A DNA stretch of 64,000 nt from Streptomyces sp. NBC_00414 (GTDB taxonomy: Bacteria; Actinomycetota; Actinomycetes; Streptomycetales; Streptomycetaceae): positions 4,898,001-4,962,000 of the forward strand of contig NZ_CP107935.1 in NCBI RefSeq assembly GCF_036038375.1. Direction: 5' to 3'. This document shows, piece by piece, positions 24,892 to 33,886 of this stretch (its first letter is position 1; every line of letters begins with the position of its first letter). The notes under the pieces are model-generated. The model did no database searches and was not told the DNA's origin. It saw nothing but the letters and a program-made list of their open reading frames with translations. Both the position numbers and the translations under genes were made by a program.

Positions 24892-25701
24892 ATGAGAGCC
24901 CGCGCAGCGACCCCCGTGGGGACGGTGACGCGCGGCACCACCAACCCGAACCGCCTCCGCCGCATGGACCGCTGGATCGCGGCCACCCACGGCGCCGAAC
25001 TGCGCCGCGCCGACGACCCCGTGGCGGTCGACCTCGGCTACGGCGCGGCCCCCTGGACCGCGGTCGAGCTGCTCCAGCGCCTGCGTACCGCCGCTCCACG
25101 CGCGCGCGTGGTGGGCGTCGAGATCGATCCGGCCCGGGTCGCCGCCGCGAAGCCGTACGAACGCGACGGCCTCCGGTTCCGGCACGGTGGCTTCGAGATC
25201 CCGCTGCCCGTACGGCCGTCCCTGATCCGCGCGGCGAACGTCCTGCGGCAGTACGAGGAGGCCGAGGTCGCCGCGGTGTGGGCCCGGCTGTGCGAACGCC
25301 TGGCACCGGCGGACGGCACCTCGCGCGGCGGGCTTCTCGTCGAGGGCACGTGCGACGAGATCGGCCGCCGGCACGTGTGGGTCGCGCTCGGCCCCGAGGG
25401 TCCGCGGACCGTCACGTTCGCCACCCGCCTCGGCTCCCTGGACCGCCCGTCCGACCTGGCCGAACGCCTCCCCAAGGCCCTCATCCACCGCAATGTCCCG
25501 GGCGAACCGGTGCACGCCTTCCTGCGCGACTTCGACCGCGCGTGGGCGTCCGCCTCGCCGTACGCCTCGTACGGCGCCCGGCAGCGATGGATCCGGGCGG
25601 TCCGCGACCTGGCGGCCGACTGGCCGGTCACGGACGGGGTGCCGCGCTGGCGGCAGGGCGAAGTGACCGTGCGGTGGGAGGCGTTGGCGCCGTCCGCGTA
25701 G
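24892..25701 (+). CDS. Class I SAM-dependent methyltransferase-like protein
   Basis: 269 residues from ATG at 24892; longer frames run into the leader of mshA. The SAM-binding motif is AVDLGYGAAPWTAVEL with the acidic residue in VVGVEIDP. The region after NVLRQYEEAEV carries the post-motifs. The substrate is not known. It lies divergent from mshA, an arrangement conserved in Streptomyces as I recall. Confidence 0.78.
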   Translation: MRARAATPVGTVTRGTTNPNRLRRMDRWIAATHGAELRRADDPVAVDLGYGAAPWTAVELLQRLRTAAPRARVVGVEIDPARVAAAKPYERDGLRFRHGGFEIPLPVRPSLIRAANVLRQYEEAEVAAVWARLCERLAPADGTSRGGLLVEGTCDEIGRRHVWVALGPEGPRTVTFATRLGSLDRPSDLAERLPKALIHRNVPGEPVHAFLRDFDRAWASASPYASYGARQRWIRAVRDLAADWPVTDGVPRWRQGEVTVRWEALAPSA

Positions 25702-25743
25702 GAGTGCGACGACGCCCGACGCGGGCCCGGTGGGCGTGCGGCT

Positions 25744-25809
25744 CGTACCTGGCGGGCGTCCGACAGGTACGCGGCGGGCGTCCGGCACGTATGCGGCGGG
25801 CGTCCGACG
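25744..25809. repeat. Three tandem 22-base repeats
   Basis: Three adjacent 22-base units (25744, 25766, 25788) sharing GCGGGCGTCCG and a CGTAC-like start, with a few substitutions. They lie in the 311-base gap 25702-26012 before the NlpC/P60 gene. The rest of the gap holds no gene; the last 60 bases should carry the promoter. Confidence 0.75.
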
Positions 25810-26012
25810 TGCCGGGAACGATCTCGCTGAGTCGTTCGTCACATTCACGAGGAACGCGAAGGAGATCACCGTCGGGTGGGCAGTGAGGGGGAGGGAAGGG
25901 GCGGAAGGGAAGCGGGAGTTCTTGCCCGCCTCTGTCGTATTGCGCTCCGACATGGCACGATCCCCGAGGCGTTCCTAAGTTACTGACGGTAAATCAGTTT
26001 GGGGGTCGGTTC

Positions 26013-27110
26013 ATGGGATCCGGTGTGCGGAGCGTGACCACTACTGCTCTGGCCCTGGCCTGCGCGGCAGTCATCCTGGCCGCGCCGGGAGTGGCCTACG
26101 CGGCCCCGACGCCGACACCCACCCCGACCCCGACTCGGACCCCGACCCCCGCTCCGAGCTCAACGCCCGTCAGCAACAAGGACCTTGAAGCGGTCCGCAA
26201 GAAGCTGGACGAGCTGTACCACGACGCGGCGGTCGCCACGGACGCGTACAACCTCGCCGAGGAGCGGACCGAGAGGCAGTCCACGCAGATCGTCGGGCTC
26301 GCCCGAGAGATCGTCGAGGGCAAGGCCCGGCTGGCCAAGCTGAAGAAGCGCGTGGGTGCCGCCGCCCGCGCCCAGTACCGCGTCGGCGGGCTGCCGGACG
26401 AGGCGCGTCTGGTGCTCAGCGACGACCCGCAGGCCTTCCTGGACGGCGCGGGCCGGATCCGCCAGGGCGCACAGGCGACCAAGGGCCTGCTCGCCGAAAT
26501 GCGGCGCACCCAGCAGGACTTGGAGCAGTACGCGCGCGACGCGGCGGCCCAGTGGACGAAGCTCGAAGCCAACCGCGAGGCGAAGGCCAAGGCGAAGAAG
26601 AAGGTCAAGGAGCAGATCGCCGCCGCCGAAGAGCTTGAGTCCCAGTTGGAGAAGGACGAGAAGGAGCGCCTGGCGAAGCTGGAGCAGCAGGCCGCGTACG
26701 AGGCGCAGACGAGCTGGCTGGACTCCGGCGTCCTCGACGGGATCAGCGGCAAGGCCTCCGCCCAGGGCAAGAAGGCCGTGGAGTACGCGACGGCACAGAT
26801 CGGCAAGCCGTACGAGTGGGGCGCCGAGGGGCCGAAGACGTTCGACTGCTCCGGGCTGACCTCACAGGCGTGGGCAGCCGCCGGACAGGCCATCCCCCGC
26901 ACCTCGCAGGAGCAGTGGAAGCAGCTCGACCGTGTCGCCGTCGAGGCCATGCGCCCCGGCGACCTCATCATCTACAACGCCGACGCCAGCCATGTCGCGA
27001 TGTACATCGGCGACGGCGCGATGGTCCACGCGCCCCGCCCCGGTCGTACGGTCACGATCGCGGGCGCGGGCTCGATGCCGATACTCGGGGTCGTCCGCCC
27101 CGGCAAGTGA
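26013..27110 (+). CDS. Secreted NlpC/P60 peptidoglycan endopeptidase
   Basis: 365 residues. A signal peptide (ALALACAAVILAAPGVAYA) is followed by a TP-repeat linker (TPTPTPTPTRTPTP), a long coiled coil (residues about 55-235, the usual autoinhibitory module) and the C40 peptidase domain with catalytic Cys in TFDCSGLTSQAW and His in DASHVAMYIGDG. It should cut D-Glu/m-DAP-type peptide bonds in the cell wall. It is homologous in layout to RipA/SwlA-type enzymes. Confidence 0.92.
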   Translation: MGSGVRSVTTTALALACAAVILAAPGVAYAAPTPTPTPTPTRTPTPAPSSTPVSNKDLEAVRKKLDELYHDAAVATDAYNLAEERTERQSTQIVGLAREIVEGKARLAKLKKRVGAAARAQYRVGGLPDEARLVLSDDPQAFLDGAGRIRQGAQATKGLLAEMRRTQQDLEQYARDAAAQWTKLEANREAKAKAKKKVKEQIAAAEELESQLEKDEKERLAKLEQQAAYEAQTSWLDSGVLDGISGKASAQGKKAVEYATAQIGKPYEWGAEGPKTFDCSGLTSQAWAAAGQAIPRTSQEQWKQLDRVAVEAMRPGDLIIYNADASHVAMYIGDGAMVHAPRPGRTVTIAGAGSMPILGVVRPGK

Positions 27111-27389
27111 GGTTCGTCCGGTCCGCCGATCCGGTCCACCGGTCCGGTCAGTGGACGGGGGCGGAGCGGAGCGGCTGATGGCCGGACGGCCGGATGACAG
27201 GGGCAGCCGCGGCCACCGGACCGCCGGGGCGACCGACGTACGCGGCGACCTGGACGCCACCCACGCTCGCCGACGCGCGATCAGGTGGGCGGCCGGGGCG
27301 TGCGTCCAGCGGATGCGCCACCCGGTCGCGGATACGCCCGGGCGACTTCGGAAGCGCCGTACGTCACCTCGGTACACCCGCCGAGGTGA

Positions 27390-27461
27390 CGCGAGCCGAT
27401 CGGGCCCACCGGACCTATCTGGCTCACCGGACCGATCAGGTCTACCGGACTGATCGGGTCG
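27390..27461. repeat. Tandem 18-base repeats, about four copies
   Basis: Three clear 18-base units at 27408, 27426 and 27444 with the consensus ACCGGACYGATCRGGTCT, preceded by a decayed unit. They lie in the 766-base gap 27111-27876 between the peptidase and phosphatase genes. I can support no gene in that gap; a promoter for the phosphatase is expected in its last 200 bases, which are richer in A and T. Confidence 0.7.
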
Positions 27462-27876
27462 AATCGGTTATTCGGTCCACTCCGGCCGCTCGGGCTGATC
27501 GAGGGTACGCGGGCCAGGCGGGCCACGCGGGCTGAGCAGGTCGAGCCAGGTCGAGCAGGCCGCTCAAGGCTGCGGGCGCTTGCCGACCCTGGGGGCTCCG
27601 ATCGGCCCGGGGCCGTCGCCGGGGTGACCTGCCGCACGTGATCCGCGGCACGTTCGGGGCCGGCGGTAAACCGGTGGGGCGTGATGTACGTCATCCCGTA
27701 CAAGAGCACATCCTGCCCAATTGCGGTACAGGATGCGGCATATGACGGCGGCCGTTTTGAAGGCGTGCGGGCTGCCGCCATTCCTATGTGACGGCGCCTG
27801 ACGCTATGGTCCCCGTCGGTGGATCGAGATCCCTTGACCCGCCATGCCCTCGGGGGGAGGGAAGGAACCCAAGACG

Positions 27877-29358
27877 ATGCCCGTACCCGTACCGCGGCAG
27901 AGAGCGATCCCCGCCGTGGAAGGTGGACAGGCTCACGCCGCGTCTCCATCCGGCGGACCGGCACAGGCCGCGCCCGCACCCGGCGCCCTGTCCGGCCAGG
28001 AGCCGTCCTCGACGAGGCACGGCACCACCGGCGACGCCTCCCACGGCGGCACCCGCGACCACAGCGACACCGGCGGCGACGCCCACCACGGCAGTGCCGT
28101 CAACGGCACGGCCCCGCTGACGCTGCTCGTGATCGAGGACGATCCGGCCGGCGCGCTGACCGTGCCCGAACTGCGGGACGCGGCCGGCAGGCAGATCCGT
28201 GTCCGCACCGCCCGCAACCTCACCGAGGCCGAGCGGCTGCTCACCGACGACGTCCAGTGCGTCCTGCTCGACCTCGCGCTGCGCACGCCCGGTCCCGCCG
28301 CCACGTCCGAGGAGACGGCGGGGGGCGGGGCCGACGACGAGCTGGCCACGCTCAGGCATGTGCTGCGGCTCGCGCCCCGGCACGCCGTCCTCGCGCTCAC
28401 CCCGGCCGAGGACACCGAGCTGGGCGCGGAAGCGGTACGTGTGGGCGCCCAGGACTATCTCTTCCGCGACGAGCTGGACAGCCGGCTGCTGAGCCGCGCG
28501 GTCCGCTACGCGGTGGAGCGCAAGCGTTCCGACCGGGCCGAGCGACGGCTGACCGAGTCCAAGCTGCGCGCGCAGGAGAACGCGCGCCTTGAGCGCGGTC
28601 TGCTGCCCACGCCGCTCCTGGAGGGCTCCTCGCTGCGATTCGCCGCGCGTTACCGGCCCGGCCGCTCGCGCGCGCTGCTCGGCGGCGACTTCTACGACAC
28701 GGTCCGCACCCCCGACGGCACCGTCCACGCCATGATCGGCGACGTCTGCGGGCACGGCCCCGACGAGGCCGCGCTCGGCGTGGAGCTGCGGATCGCCTGG
28801 CGCGCGCTGACCCTGGCGGGCCTGTGCGGCGACCGGCTGCTGTCGACGCTCCAGCAGGTCCTGGAGCACGAGCGGGACAGCGAGGAGATCTTCGCGACGC
28901 TCTGCACGGTGGACATCGCGCCGGACGGCCGCCGCGCGGGTCTGTGCCTGGCGGGCCATCCCGCTCCGCTGATCTCGCGTCCGGCCCGCTCCCGGGCCCT
29001 GGTGGGCGCCGACGGGACCGGCGCGGCCGAGGCACCTCCCGTCGCCGAGCTGCTGCCGTACGAGAACGGCGGCCCGGCGCTCGGTCTGCTGCCGAACGCA
29101 CGGTGGCCGCGCCAGCAGGTGGAGCTGGGCGGCGAGTGGAGTCTGATGCTCTACACGGACGGTCTGATCGAGGGCCGCACCGGCGAGGGCAGGGAGCGGC
29201 TCGGCCAGGACGGGATGGTGGACATGGTCCGCCGCCAGCTGGCCCAGGGCCTGCGCGGCGAGGATCTGCTGCGGGCCGCGGTGAACGAGGTACGGGACCT
29301 CAACGGCGGGGAGCTGACGGACGACGTTGCGGTCCTGCTGCTGGACCGCGTGGCGTAA
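27877..29358 (+). CDS. Response regulator with SpoIIE-type PP2C phosphatase domain
   Basis: 493 residues from ATG at 27877, preferred for GGGAAGGAA upstream; an ATG at 27844 is possible. After a ~80-residue disordered lead comes a receiver-like domain (LTLLVIEDDPAGALTV, phosphoacceptor Asp in VQCVLLDLALR), a helical linker, then a PP2C/SpoIIE phosphatase with RYRPGRSRALLGGDFYD, IGDVCGHGPDEA and LYTDGLIEGR, which carry the metal-binding Asp residues. It probably dephosphorylates an anti-anti-sigma factor under phosphorelay or partner control. Confidence 0.9.
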   Translation: MPVPVPRQRAIPAVEGGQAHAASPSGGPAQAAPAPGALSGQEPSSTRHGTTGDASHGGTRDHSDTGGDAHHGSAVNGTAPLTLLVIEDDPAGALTVPELRDAAGRQIRVRTARNLTEAERLLTDDVQCVLLDLALRTPGPAATSEETAGGGADDELATLRHVLRLAPRHAVLALTPAEDTELGAEAVRVGAQDYLFRDELDSRLLSRAVRYAVERKRSDRAERRLTESKLRAQENARLERGLLPTPLLEGSSLRFAARYRPGRSRALLGGDFYDTVRTPDGTVHAMIGDVCGHGPDEAALGVELRIAWRALTLAGLCGDRLLSTLQQVLEHERDSEEIFATLCTVDIAPDGRRAGLCLAGHPAPLISRPARSRALVGADGTGAAEAPPVAELLPYENGGPALGLLPNARWPRQQVELGGEWSLMLYTDGLIEGRTGEGRERLGQDGMVDMVRRQLAQGLRGEDLLRAAVNEVRDLNGGELTDDVAVLLLDRVA

Positions 29359-29567
29359 CGCACCGAGAAGCCCGGCGCCCCAGGGACCAGGGACTCGCCT
29401 CGCGGGCTGTCGCAGCCCTCAAAAACCTCAGGGACCTCATAGGTACCCGAGGTGTCGGAGGTGTCGGGCTTCCCGGCCGTATCGGACTCCTGGACTCGCG
29501 GAGCCGCAGGGCCGGGGCCCGCGTCTCGGATCTCGCGGGGCTCAGGGGGGGCGGAGGGCTCGGGGGG

Positions 29568-29912
29568 TCAGCGTCCGCCGTTGTAGGGCCCGTACGGACC
29601 GTCACTGCTGCTGCCGCCGCCCCGACGACCGCCCCGGCCGCCGCCCGAGACCTGCTGGAGAGCGGGCCGGACGTCGACGAAGAAGACGATCGTGGCGATG
29701 AGGCCCGCGATCTGCAGGAAGACCATCGGCACCAGGAGGTTCACGGCCACCGTGACGCCGAGGATGATCAGCCAGAACATCTTGTTCTGCTTGTTCGCGG
29801 CACGGTAGGCGTCATCGCGGGCCAGTCCGGCCATCACCAGCGCCACCACCGCGAGCACCAGCATGGCGAGGAAGATCAGCGACATGAAGCCGCCGAACGC
29901 CGTCATCAACAC
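29568..29912 (-). CDS. DUF2516 membrane protein
   Basis: 114 residues with three membrane helices (FMSLIFLAMLVLAVVALVMA; MFWLIILGVTVAVNLL; IAGLIATIVFFVDV) and a Gly/Arg/Ser-rich tail (GGGRGGRRGGGSSSDG). The helices and the DVRPAL motif match DUF2516. Function unknown. Intergenic 29359-29567 shows nothing else. Confidence 0.85.
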   Translation of the reverse strand: MLMTAFGGFMSLIFLAMLVLAVVALVMAGLARDDAYRAANKQNKMFWLIILGVTVAVNLLVPMVFLQIAGLIATIVFFVDVRPALQQVSGGGRGGRRGGGSSSDGPYGPYNGGR

Positions 29913-29964
29913 TTAGCCCACCACCCGAGTCGAGTCGTCGTCCCTACGCGGTCACCGTACCCGC

Positions 29965-30012
29965 AGAACGGGCCGGGAACTCCGATAGTGCCCGGAGTGC
30001 CCGGCCCGTTCT
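29965..30012 (-). terminator. Hairpin downstream of the HbhA-like gene
   Basis: 13-base arms AGAACGGGCCGGG and its complement with a 22-base loop that can itself pair partly. It lies 55 bases after the stop of the minus-strand gene at 30067. Confidence 0.65.
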
Positions 30013-30066
30013 CGTGGGACGGGTTTCCTGCTCCCTGCGAACTTCTGCGAACTTCCCGCGAAAGGC

Positions 30067-30663
30067 CTACTTCGCGGGCGGCGTCGACTTCTTCGCCGTG
30101 GTGGTGGTCTTGCGGGCGGCCGGAGCCTTCTTCGCCGGGGCCTTCTTCGCCGGGGCGGGCTCGGTCTTGGCCTCGGCGGGCGTCTCGATCTTGCCCTCGG
30201 ACGGCTCGGGGTTCGGCTCGACGGCGATGGCCAGCTCCTCGATCTCCTCGGCAGCCTCGCCACGCCAGGTCTTCACGGTCTGCTCGCCGTGCTCGGCGAC
30301 CTTCTCGTACGTCTCACGCGCCTTCACGGCGTACTCGGCGGCGACGCCGACACCGCGCAGTGCGAAGTCCTGAGCCGTCTCACCGATCTTCTTCAGGTCG
30401 GTGTCCAGCGTGCTGATGAAGCCGTTCACCCTGGTCTGAAGGGTCTCCTGCGCCTCCTTGGCGCGGGCGGTGGCCTTCTCCTGGACGGCGTTCGGGTCGA
30501 TGCCCCGAACGGCGTCGATACGGGCCGGCGCCTCGGCGCGCAGCTGCTCGACGAGGCCTGGCACCTTCTTGGCCTGCTGGATGGCCAGATCGGCGGTACC
30601 GGCGGCGAAGTAGAGAGGGGTCGGGTCGCTGAGGGTCTTACGCAGGTCGTCGGTGATGGCCAT
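30067..30663 (-). CDS. HbhA-like helical protein with Lys/Ala/Pro-rich tail
   Basis: 198 residues. Residues 1-130 are an extended amphipathic helix with YFAAGTADLAIQQAKKVP near the start, as in heparin-binding hemagglutinin homologues. The C terminus is basic and low-complexity (AKKAPAKKAPAARKTTTTAK). In streptomycetes the role of this family is not settled; coiled-coil, membrane- or nucleoid-associated functions have been suggested for relatives. It is downstream of, and probably cotranscribed with, the XRE regulator gene. Confidence 0.75.
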   Translation of the reverse strand: MAITDDLRKTLSDPTPLYFAAGTADLAIQQAKKVPGLVEQLRAEAPARIDAVRGIDPNAVQEKATARAKEAQETLQTRVNGFISTLDTDLKKIGETAQDFALRGVGVAAEYAVKARETYEKVAEHGEQTVKTWRGEAAEEIEELAIAVEPNPEPSEGKIETPAEAKTEPAPAKKAPAKKAPAARKTTTTAKKSTPPAK

Positions 30664-30796
30664 GGTGATGGTCCTCCCGGAATCACTATCGCGTGGAGCG
30701 TGAGGGTTTGGTCTGGCTGTCTGTCGTTACTCCGTGGCCGGCCGGCCCGTTCCGAACGGGGCCCGGCCGTGCCGCACCCGGTCGCGCCGGGCCCGG

Positions 30797-31345
30797 TCAG
30801 CTCGCGGAGGACTGCTGGTCGTGCGGGTCGCTCTGTCCGGCGTCGTTGCCGTCGGCCGTGCGGGCCCTGTCAACGACGGTGTCCCCGCCGTCCGTCACAC
30901 GTGCGACGGCTGACACGTCCGACACGGTCGCCATGTCCGACGCGTCCGGCACACCTTCCGCGTCCACGTCCAGCGCGTCCTCCACGGCCTTGATCTCGAA
31001 CCCGTTCTCCTTGCGGAAGGACTCGTAGATCTGGAGCAGCACCTGCTTCTGCCGCTCGGTGAGCGTCGGGTCGGCGAGGATGACGGCACGCGTCTCCACC
31101 TCGTCCCGGTCACGCTCGGCGTCGAGGATCCCGGCACGGACGTACAGCGTCTCGGCGGAGATCCTCAGGGCCTTGGCGACCTGCTGCAACACCTCCGCGC
31201 TCGGCTTGCGCAGCCCGCGCTCGATCTGGCTCAGATACGGATTGGACACCCCGGCGGCCTCGGCGAGCTGCCGCAGGCTCAACTGCGCGTTGCGCCGCTG
31301 GTCCCGCAGGTACTCACCAAGATTGCCGACGTTGAGCGATGCCAT
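30797..31345 (-). CDS. XRE family helix-turn-helix regulator
   Basis: 182 residues. The N terminus is a canonical XRE domain (LGEYLRDQRRNAQLSLRQLA...GVSNPYLSQIERGLRKPS), followed by a helical region (TERQKQVLLQIYESFRKENG) and an acidic, disordered tail. The family is conserved in Streptomyces next to HbhA-like genes. A perfect palindrome lies 31 bases upstream of the start and probably is its own operator. Confidence 0.88.
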   Translation of the reverse strand: MASLNVGNLGEYLRDQRRNAQLSLRQLAEAAGVSNPYLSQIERGLRKPSAEVLQQVAKALRISAETLYVRAGILDAERDRDEVETRAVILADPTLTERQKQVLLQIYESFRKENGFEIKAVEDALDVDAEGVPDASDMATVSDVSAVARVTDGGDTVVDRARTADGNDAGQSDPHDQQSSAS

Positions 31346-31376
31346 GTCCCCTACCCTGCACCACCCGCGCTAACTA

Positions 31377-31396
31377 TTGCAAGCACATGCTTGCAA
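31377..31396. promoter_or_regulatory. Palindromic operator upstream of the XRE gene
   Basis: TTGCAAGCA-CA-TGCTTGCAA: perfect 9-base arms with a 2-base spacer. The symmetrical form and location fit autoregulation by the XRE dimer. Confidence 0.7.
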
Positions 31397-31435
31397 AAGT
31401 GCGCTACGCCACGTGCGGCCGGGTGATGCGGATCT

Positions 31436-32053
31436 TCAGAGGGCCCCGGCGCCCAGGGCGATGTCGAAGCCCGCGCCGTTGCGGGCCAGGCCCACCAGGA
31501 GGATGCCGGCCCATTCGAGGGCGTGGGTCATCTCAAGCCCTCCCGCGTCGAGGGCCCGCATGTCCAAGCTCTCCAGGAACGCCGCTACACGTGCCTTCGC
31601 CTCGGCGCCGTCACCGGCGAAGAACACGTCCACCGGCCTGTCTTCGGCGAGCACGCCGCGGAGGATCGAATTGAACGCCTTCACGACGTGTGTGCCCTCG
31701 GGGGCAGCGGCGGCCATCTGCTGGGACATCGAGTTGCCCACGGTGGTCACGAGTCCGCTCACGTCGGCGTCGAACGGGTTGGTGATGTCGACGAGGATCT
31801 TGCCGGCCAGCGCATCGCCGTAGTGCGCGACCACTTCGACCGCGCCGGCGTACAGGACGGCCACGACGACGATGTCACCCGCCGGCCTTGCGCCGAACGT
31901 GCCGACGGTGGCTCCGTTGCCGATCCGGTCGGCGAGTGCCTGAGCCTTGGCGGTGTCGCGGCTCATGAACTCGACGGTGTGGCCGTGCTTCGCCGCCCGG
32001 GTGCCGATGGCGGTGGCCATGTTGCCCGAGCCGATGATGCTGATCGTGGTCAT
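31436..32053 (-). CDS. NADPH-dependent F420 reductase-like oxidoreductase
   Basis: 205 residues. A Rossmann start (ISIIGSGNMATAIGTRAAKHGH) with an Arg after the second strand (FMSRD) points to NADPH; DITNPFD and VVKAFNSI are typical of the F420-dependent NADP reductase group (Fno-like). It may pass hydride between F420 and NADP or act on another substrate. It follows the SDR gene on the same strand and probably shares its TetR control. Confidence 0.82.
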   Translation of the reverse strand: MTTISIIGSGNMATAIGTRAAKHGHTVEFMSRDTAKAQALADRIGNGATVGTFGARPAGDIVVVAVLYAGAVEVVAHYGDALAGKILVDITNPFDADVSGLVTTVGNSMSQQMAAAAPEGTHVVKAFNSILRGVLAEDRPVDVFFAGDGAEAKARVAAFLESLDMRALDAGGLEMTHALEWAGILLVGLARNGAGFDIALGAGAL

Positions 32054-32180
32054 GGCGTGTGTTCCCTTGGTGTGTACGGAGCAGTTGGGCCCGGGGGGCT
32101 TGCCGGCGTGCCGACCGGGTGTCTGAGGTTCGCGGCGCCCGGGTGTCGGACCGGCCCGCCGACGACCACCGGTGACGCGC

Positions 32181-32915
32181 TCAGATGACCGTGGTGCCGC
32201 CGTCGGCGACCAGCTCCATGCCGTTGACGTAGCTCGATTCGTCGGAGGCGAGGAACAACGCGACCGACGCGATCTCTTCGGGGCGGCCCATCTCCCGCCG
32301 CGGGATCACGGATTCGAACTGCGCCTTCATCTGTTCGTCCATCACCTCTTCCAGGATCGGCGTGGCGACCTGGCCGGGGGTCAGTACGTTCGCCCGGATC
32401 CTCCTGTCCCTCAACTCGGACACCCACACCCGTGCGTACGCGGGCAGCACGGCCTTGCTCGCCGCGTACACACTCCAGTCGGGGTAGCCCCGGAGCGACG
32501 CGTTCGACCCGGTCATGATGATCGAGCCTCCGTCGTTGAACAGCGGCAGCGCCTTCTGGACCGTGAACAGCGTGCCGCGCGCGTTCAGCGAGAAGGCGGC
32601 GTCGAACTGCTTCTCGGTGATCTCACCGAGCCCGCCCTGCTCGCCCGTCCCAGCGCTGGCCCACAACACGTCGACCGCGCCCTTCTCCTGCTTGACCGTC
32701 TCGAACAGACGGTCGAGGTCATCGAGGTCGGCCGCATCGCCCTGCACACCGGTCACGTTCCGGCCGATCAGCTTGACGGCCTCGTCCAGCGCATCCTTCC
32801 GCCGGCCCGAGATGAAGACGTGCGCTCCCTCGTCTGCGAACAACTTCGCACCGGCCAGCGCCATCCCACTCGTCGCGCCGGTGATCACCGCAACCTTGCC
32901 ATCGAGCTTTCCCAC
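32181..32915 (-). CDS. Short-chain dehydrogenase/reductase
   Basis: 244 residues from GTG at 32915, which has GGATGGAG upstream and gives the usual SDR start (VGKLDGKVAVITG). The catalytic set is present: Ser in MTGSNAS, Tyr-x3-Lys in WSVYAASKA, and NARG as the Asn motif. The nucleotide loop reads TGATSGMALA, with Met-Ala where most classical SDRs have Ile-Gly. The Arg in ISGRRKD favours NADP(H). It faces a TetR gene across a perfect operator and is likely derepressed by the TetR ligand. Confidence 0.87.
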   Translation of the reverse strand: MGKLDGKVAVITGATSGMALAGAKLFADEGAHVFISGRRKDALDEAVKLIGRNVTGVQGDAADLDDLDRLFETVKQEKGAVDVLWASAGTGEQGGLGEITEKQFDAAFSLNARGTLFTVQKALPLFNDGGSIIMTGSNASLRGYPDWSVYAASKAVLPAYARVWVSELRDRRIRANVLTPGQVATPILEEVMDEQMKAQFESVIPRREMGRPEEIASVALFLASDESSYVNGMELVADGGTTVI

Positions 32916-32943
32916 GATTACTCCATCCACGTGCTGCGCCGAT

Positions 32944-32971
32944 GTTAAGTACACCGGTCTGCGTACTTAAC
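32944..32971. promoter_or_regulatory. TetR operator between SDR and tetR genes
   Basis: GTTAAGTAC, 10 bases, GTACTTAAC: perfect 9-base arms. It lies 29 bases before the SDR start and 70 before the tetR start, so one site can regulate both promoters. Confidence 0.8.
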
Positions 32972-33040
32972 GTAGAGGACAGTCATGGAGGGTGCAAGCT
33001 ATGCACACCGATCGGTACCCAAGGGGGTTATGCTGGGCCA

Positions 33041-33709
33041 ATGACAGAGCTGGAGAAGGGGCCGCGAGGTCTGCGCCGCGGCAGGGGGGCACGGGAGCGC
33101 ATCCTCAGCGCGTCACAACAGCTGTTCCGCGATCAGGGCATCAACTGCACCGGCATGGACCAGCTCTGCGCGGTGGCCGAGGTGTCCAAGCGCACGCTCT
33201 ACCAGCACTTCGCAGGCAAGGACGAGCTGATCGCCGAAGGCCTGCGGCGCTTCGATCCCGACGTCCTGCCCGAAGTGTTCGACCGCACCGACCTCACGCC
33301 TCGCGAACGGCTCCTCGCCGTGTTCGACGTGCACTCGCCCCTGTGCCCGTTCATCGCGGCGGCCGTCGAGATCCCCGACCCGGGCCATCCGGCACGCGAA
33401 CTCGCCCGCGACTACAAGAAGGACTTCGCCGCCCGGCTCACCGAAGCCGCCCGCGAGGCCGGTGCCACCGACCCCGAACAGCTCGGCGAGCAGCTGGCGC
33501 TGCTCCTGGACGGCGCTTCGGCCCGCGGCCGGGTCCTCAACACCGAAGCGTTCACCACCGCCGCCGCCATCGCCGCCGTCCTCGTCGACAACGCCATCCC
33601 CACGGCAGGGGCACCGGCAGCGGCCGGTGTCGGCGCTGGCGCCGGTGCCGGTGCCGGCGAGCAGCTCGGTCGGGGCCACATCCTTGACCGCGTCACCGAG
33701 CAGATGTGA
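33041..33709 (+). CDS. TetR family repressor
   Basis: 222 residues from ATG at 33041. The DNA-binding domain reads ARERILSASQQLFRDQGINC...CAVAEVSKRTLYQHFAGKDE. The C-terminal ligand domain ends in an unusual Ala/Gly stretch (APAAAGVGAGAGAGAGEQ), probably a repeat expansion, before GHILDRVTEQM. It is divergent from the SDR gene and shares its operator. Confidence 0.88.
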   Translation: MTELEKGPRGLRRGRGARERILSASQQLFRDQGINCTGMDQLCAVAEVSKRTLYQHFAGKDELIAEGLRRFDPDVLPEVFDRTDLTPRERLLAVFDVHSPLCPFIAAAVEIPDPGHPARELARDYKKDFAARLTEAAREAGATDPEQLGEQLALLLDGASARGRVLNTEAFTTAAAIAAVLVDNAIPTAGAPAAAGVGAGAGAGAGEQLGRGHILDRVTEQM

Positions 33710-33886
33710 TCGAAAAACTCCGTCGAGCCGACCAGCGCGCGAAGTCCGGACGACGCGCGAGGATCGCGGCGTCGACTCGCGCAGGCGCGCAGGCCACGAT
33801 GCGCCACGGCACCGACGAACCTCGCGTCCCGGTCCATCGCGCGATGGACGGGGACGGGCACAGGCCTTCCTCACCGAGGAGTCGCA

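Noticed and set aside
31377..31396. A Nur box (TTGCAA-N5-TTGCAA) upstream of the XRE gene
   Set aside because: The spacing between the TTGCAA elements is 8, not 5, and the site is better explained as a 9-base-arm palindrome for the XRE protein.
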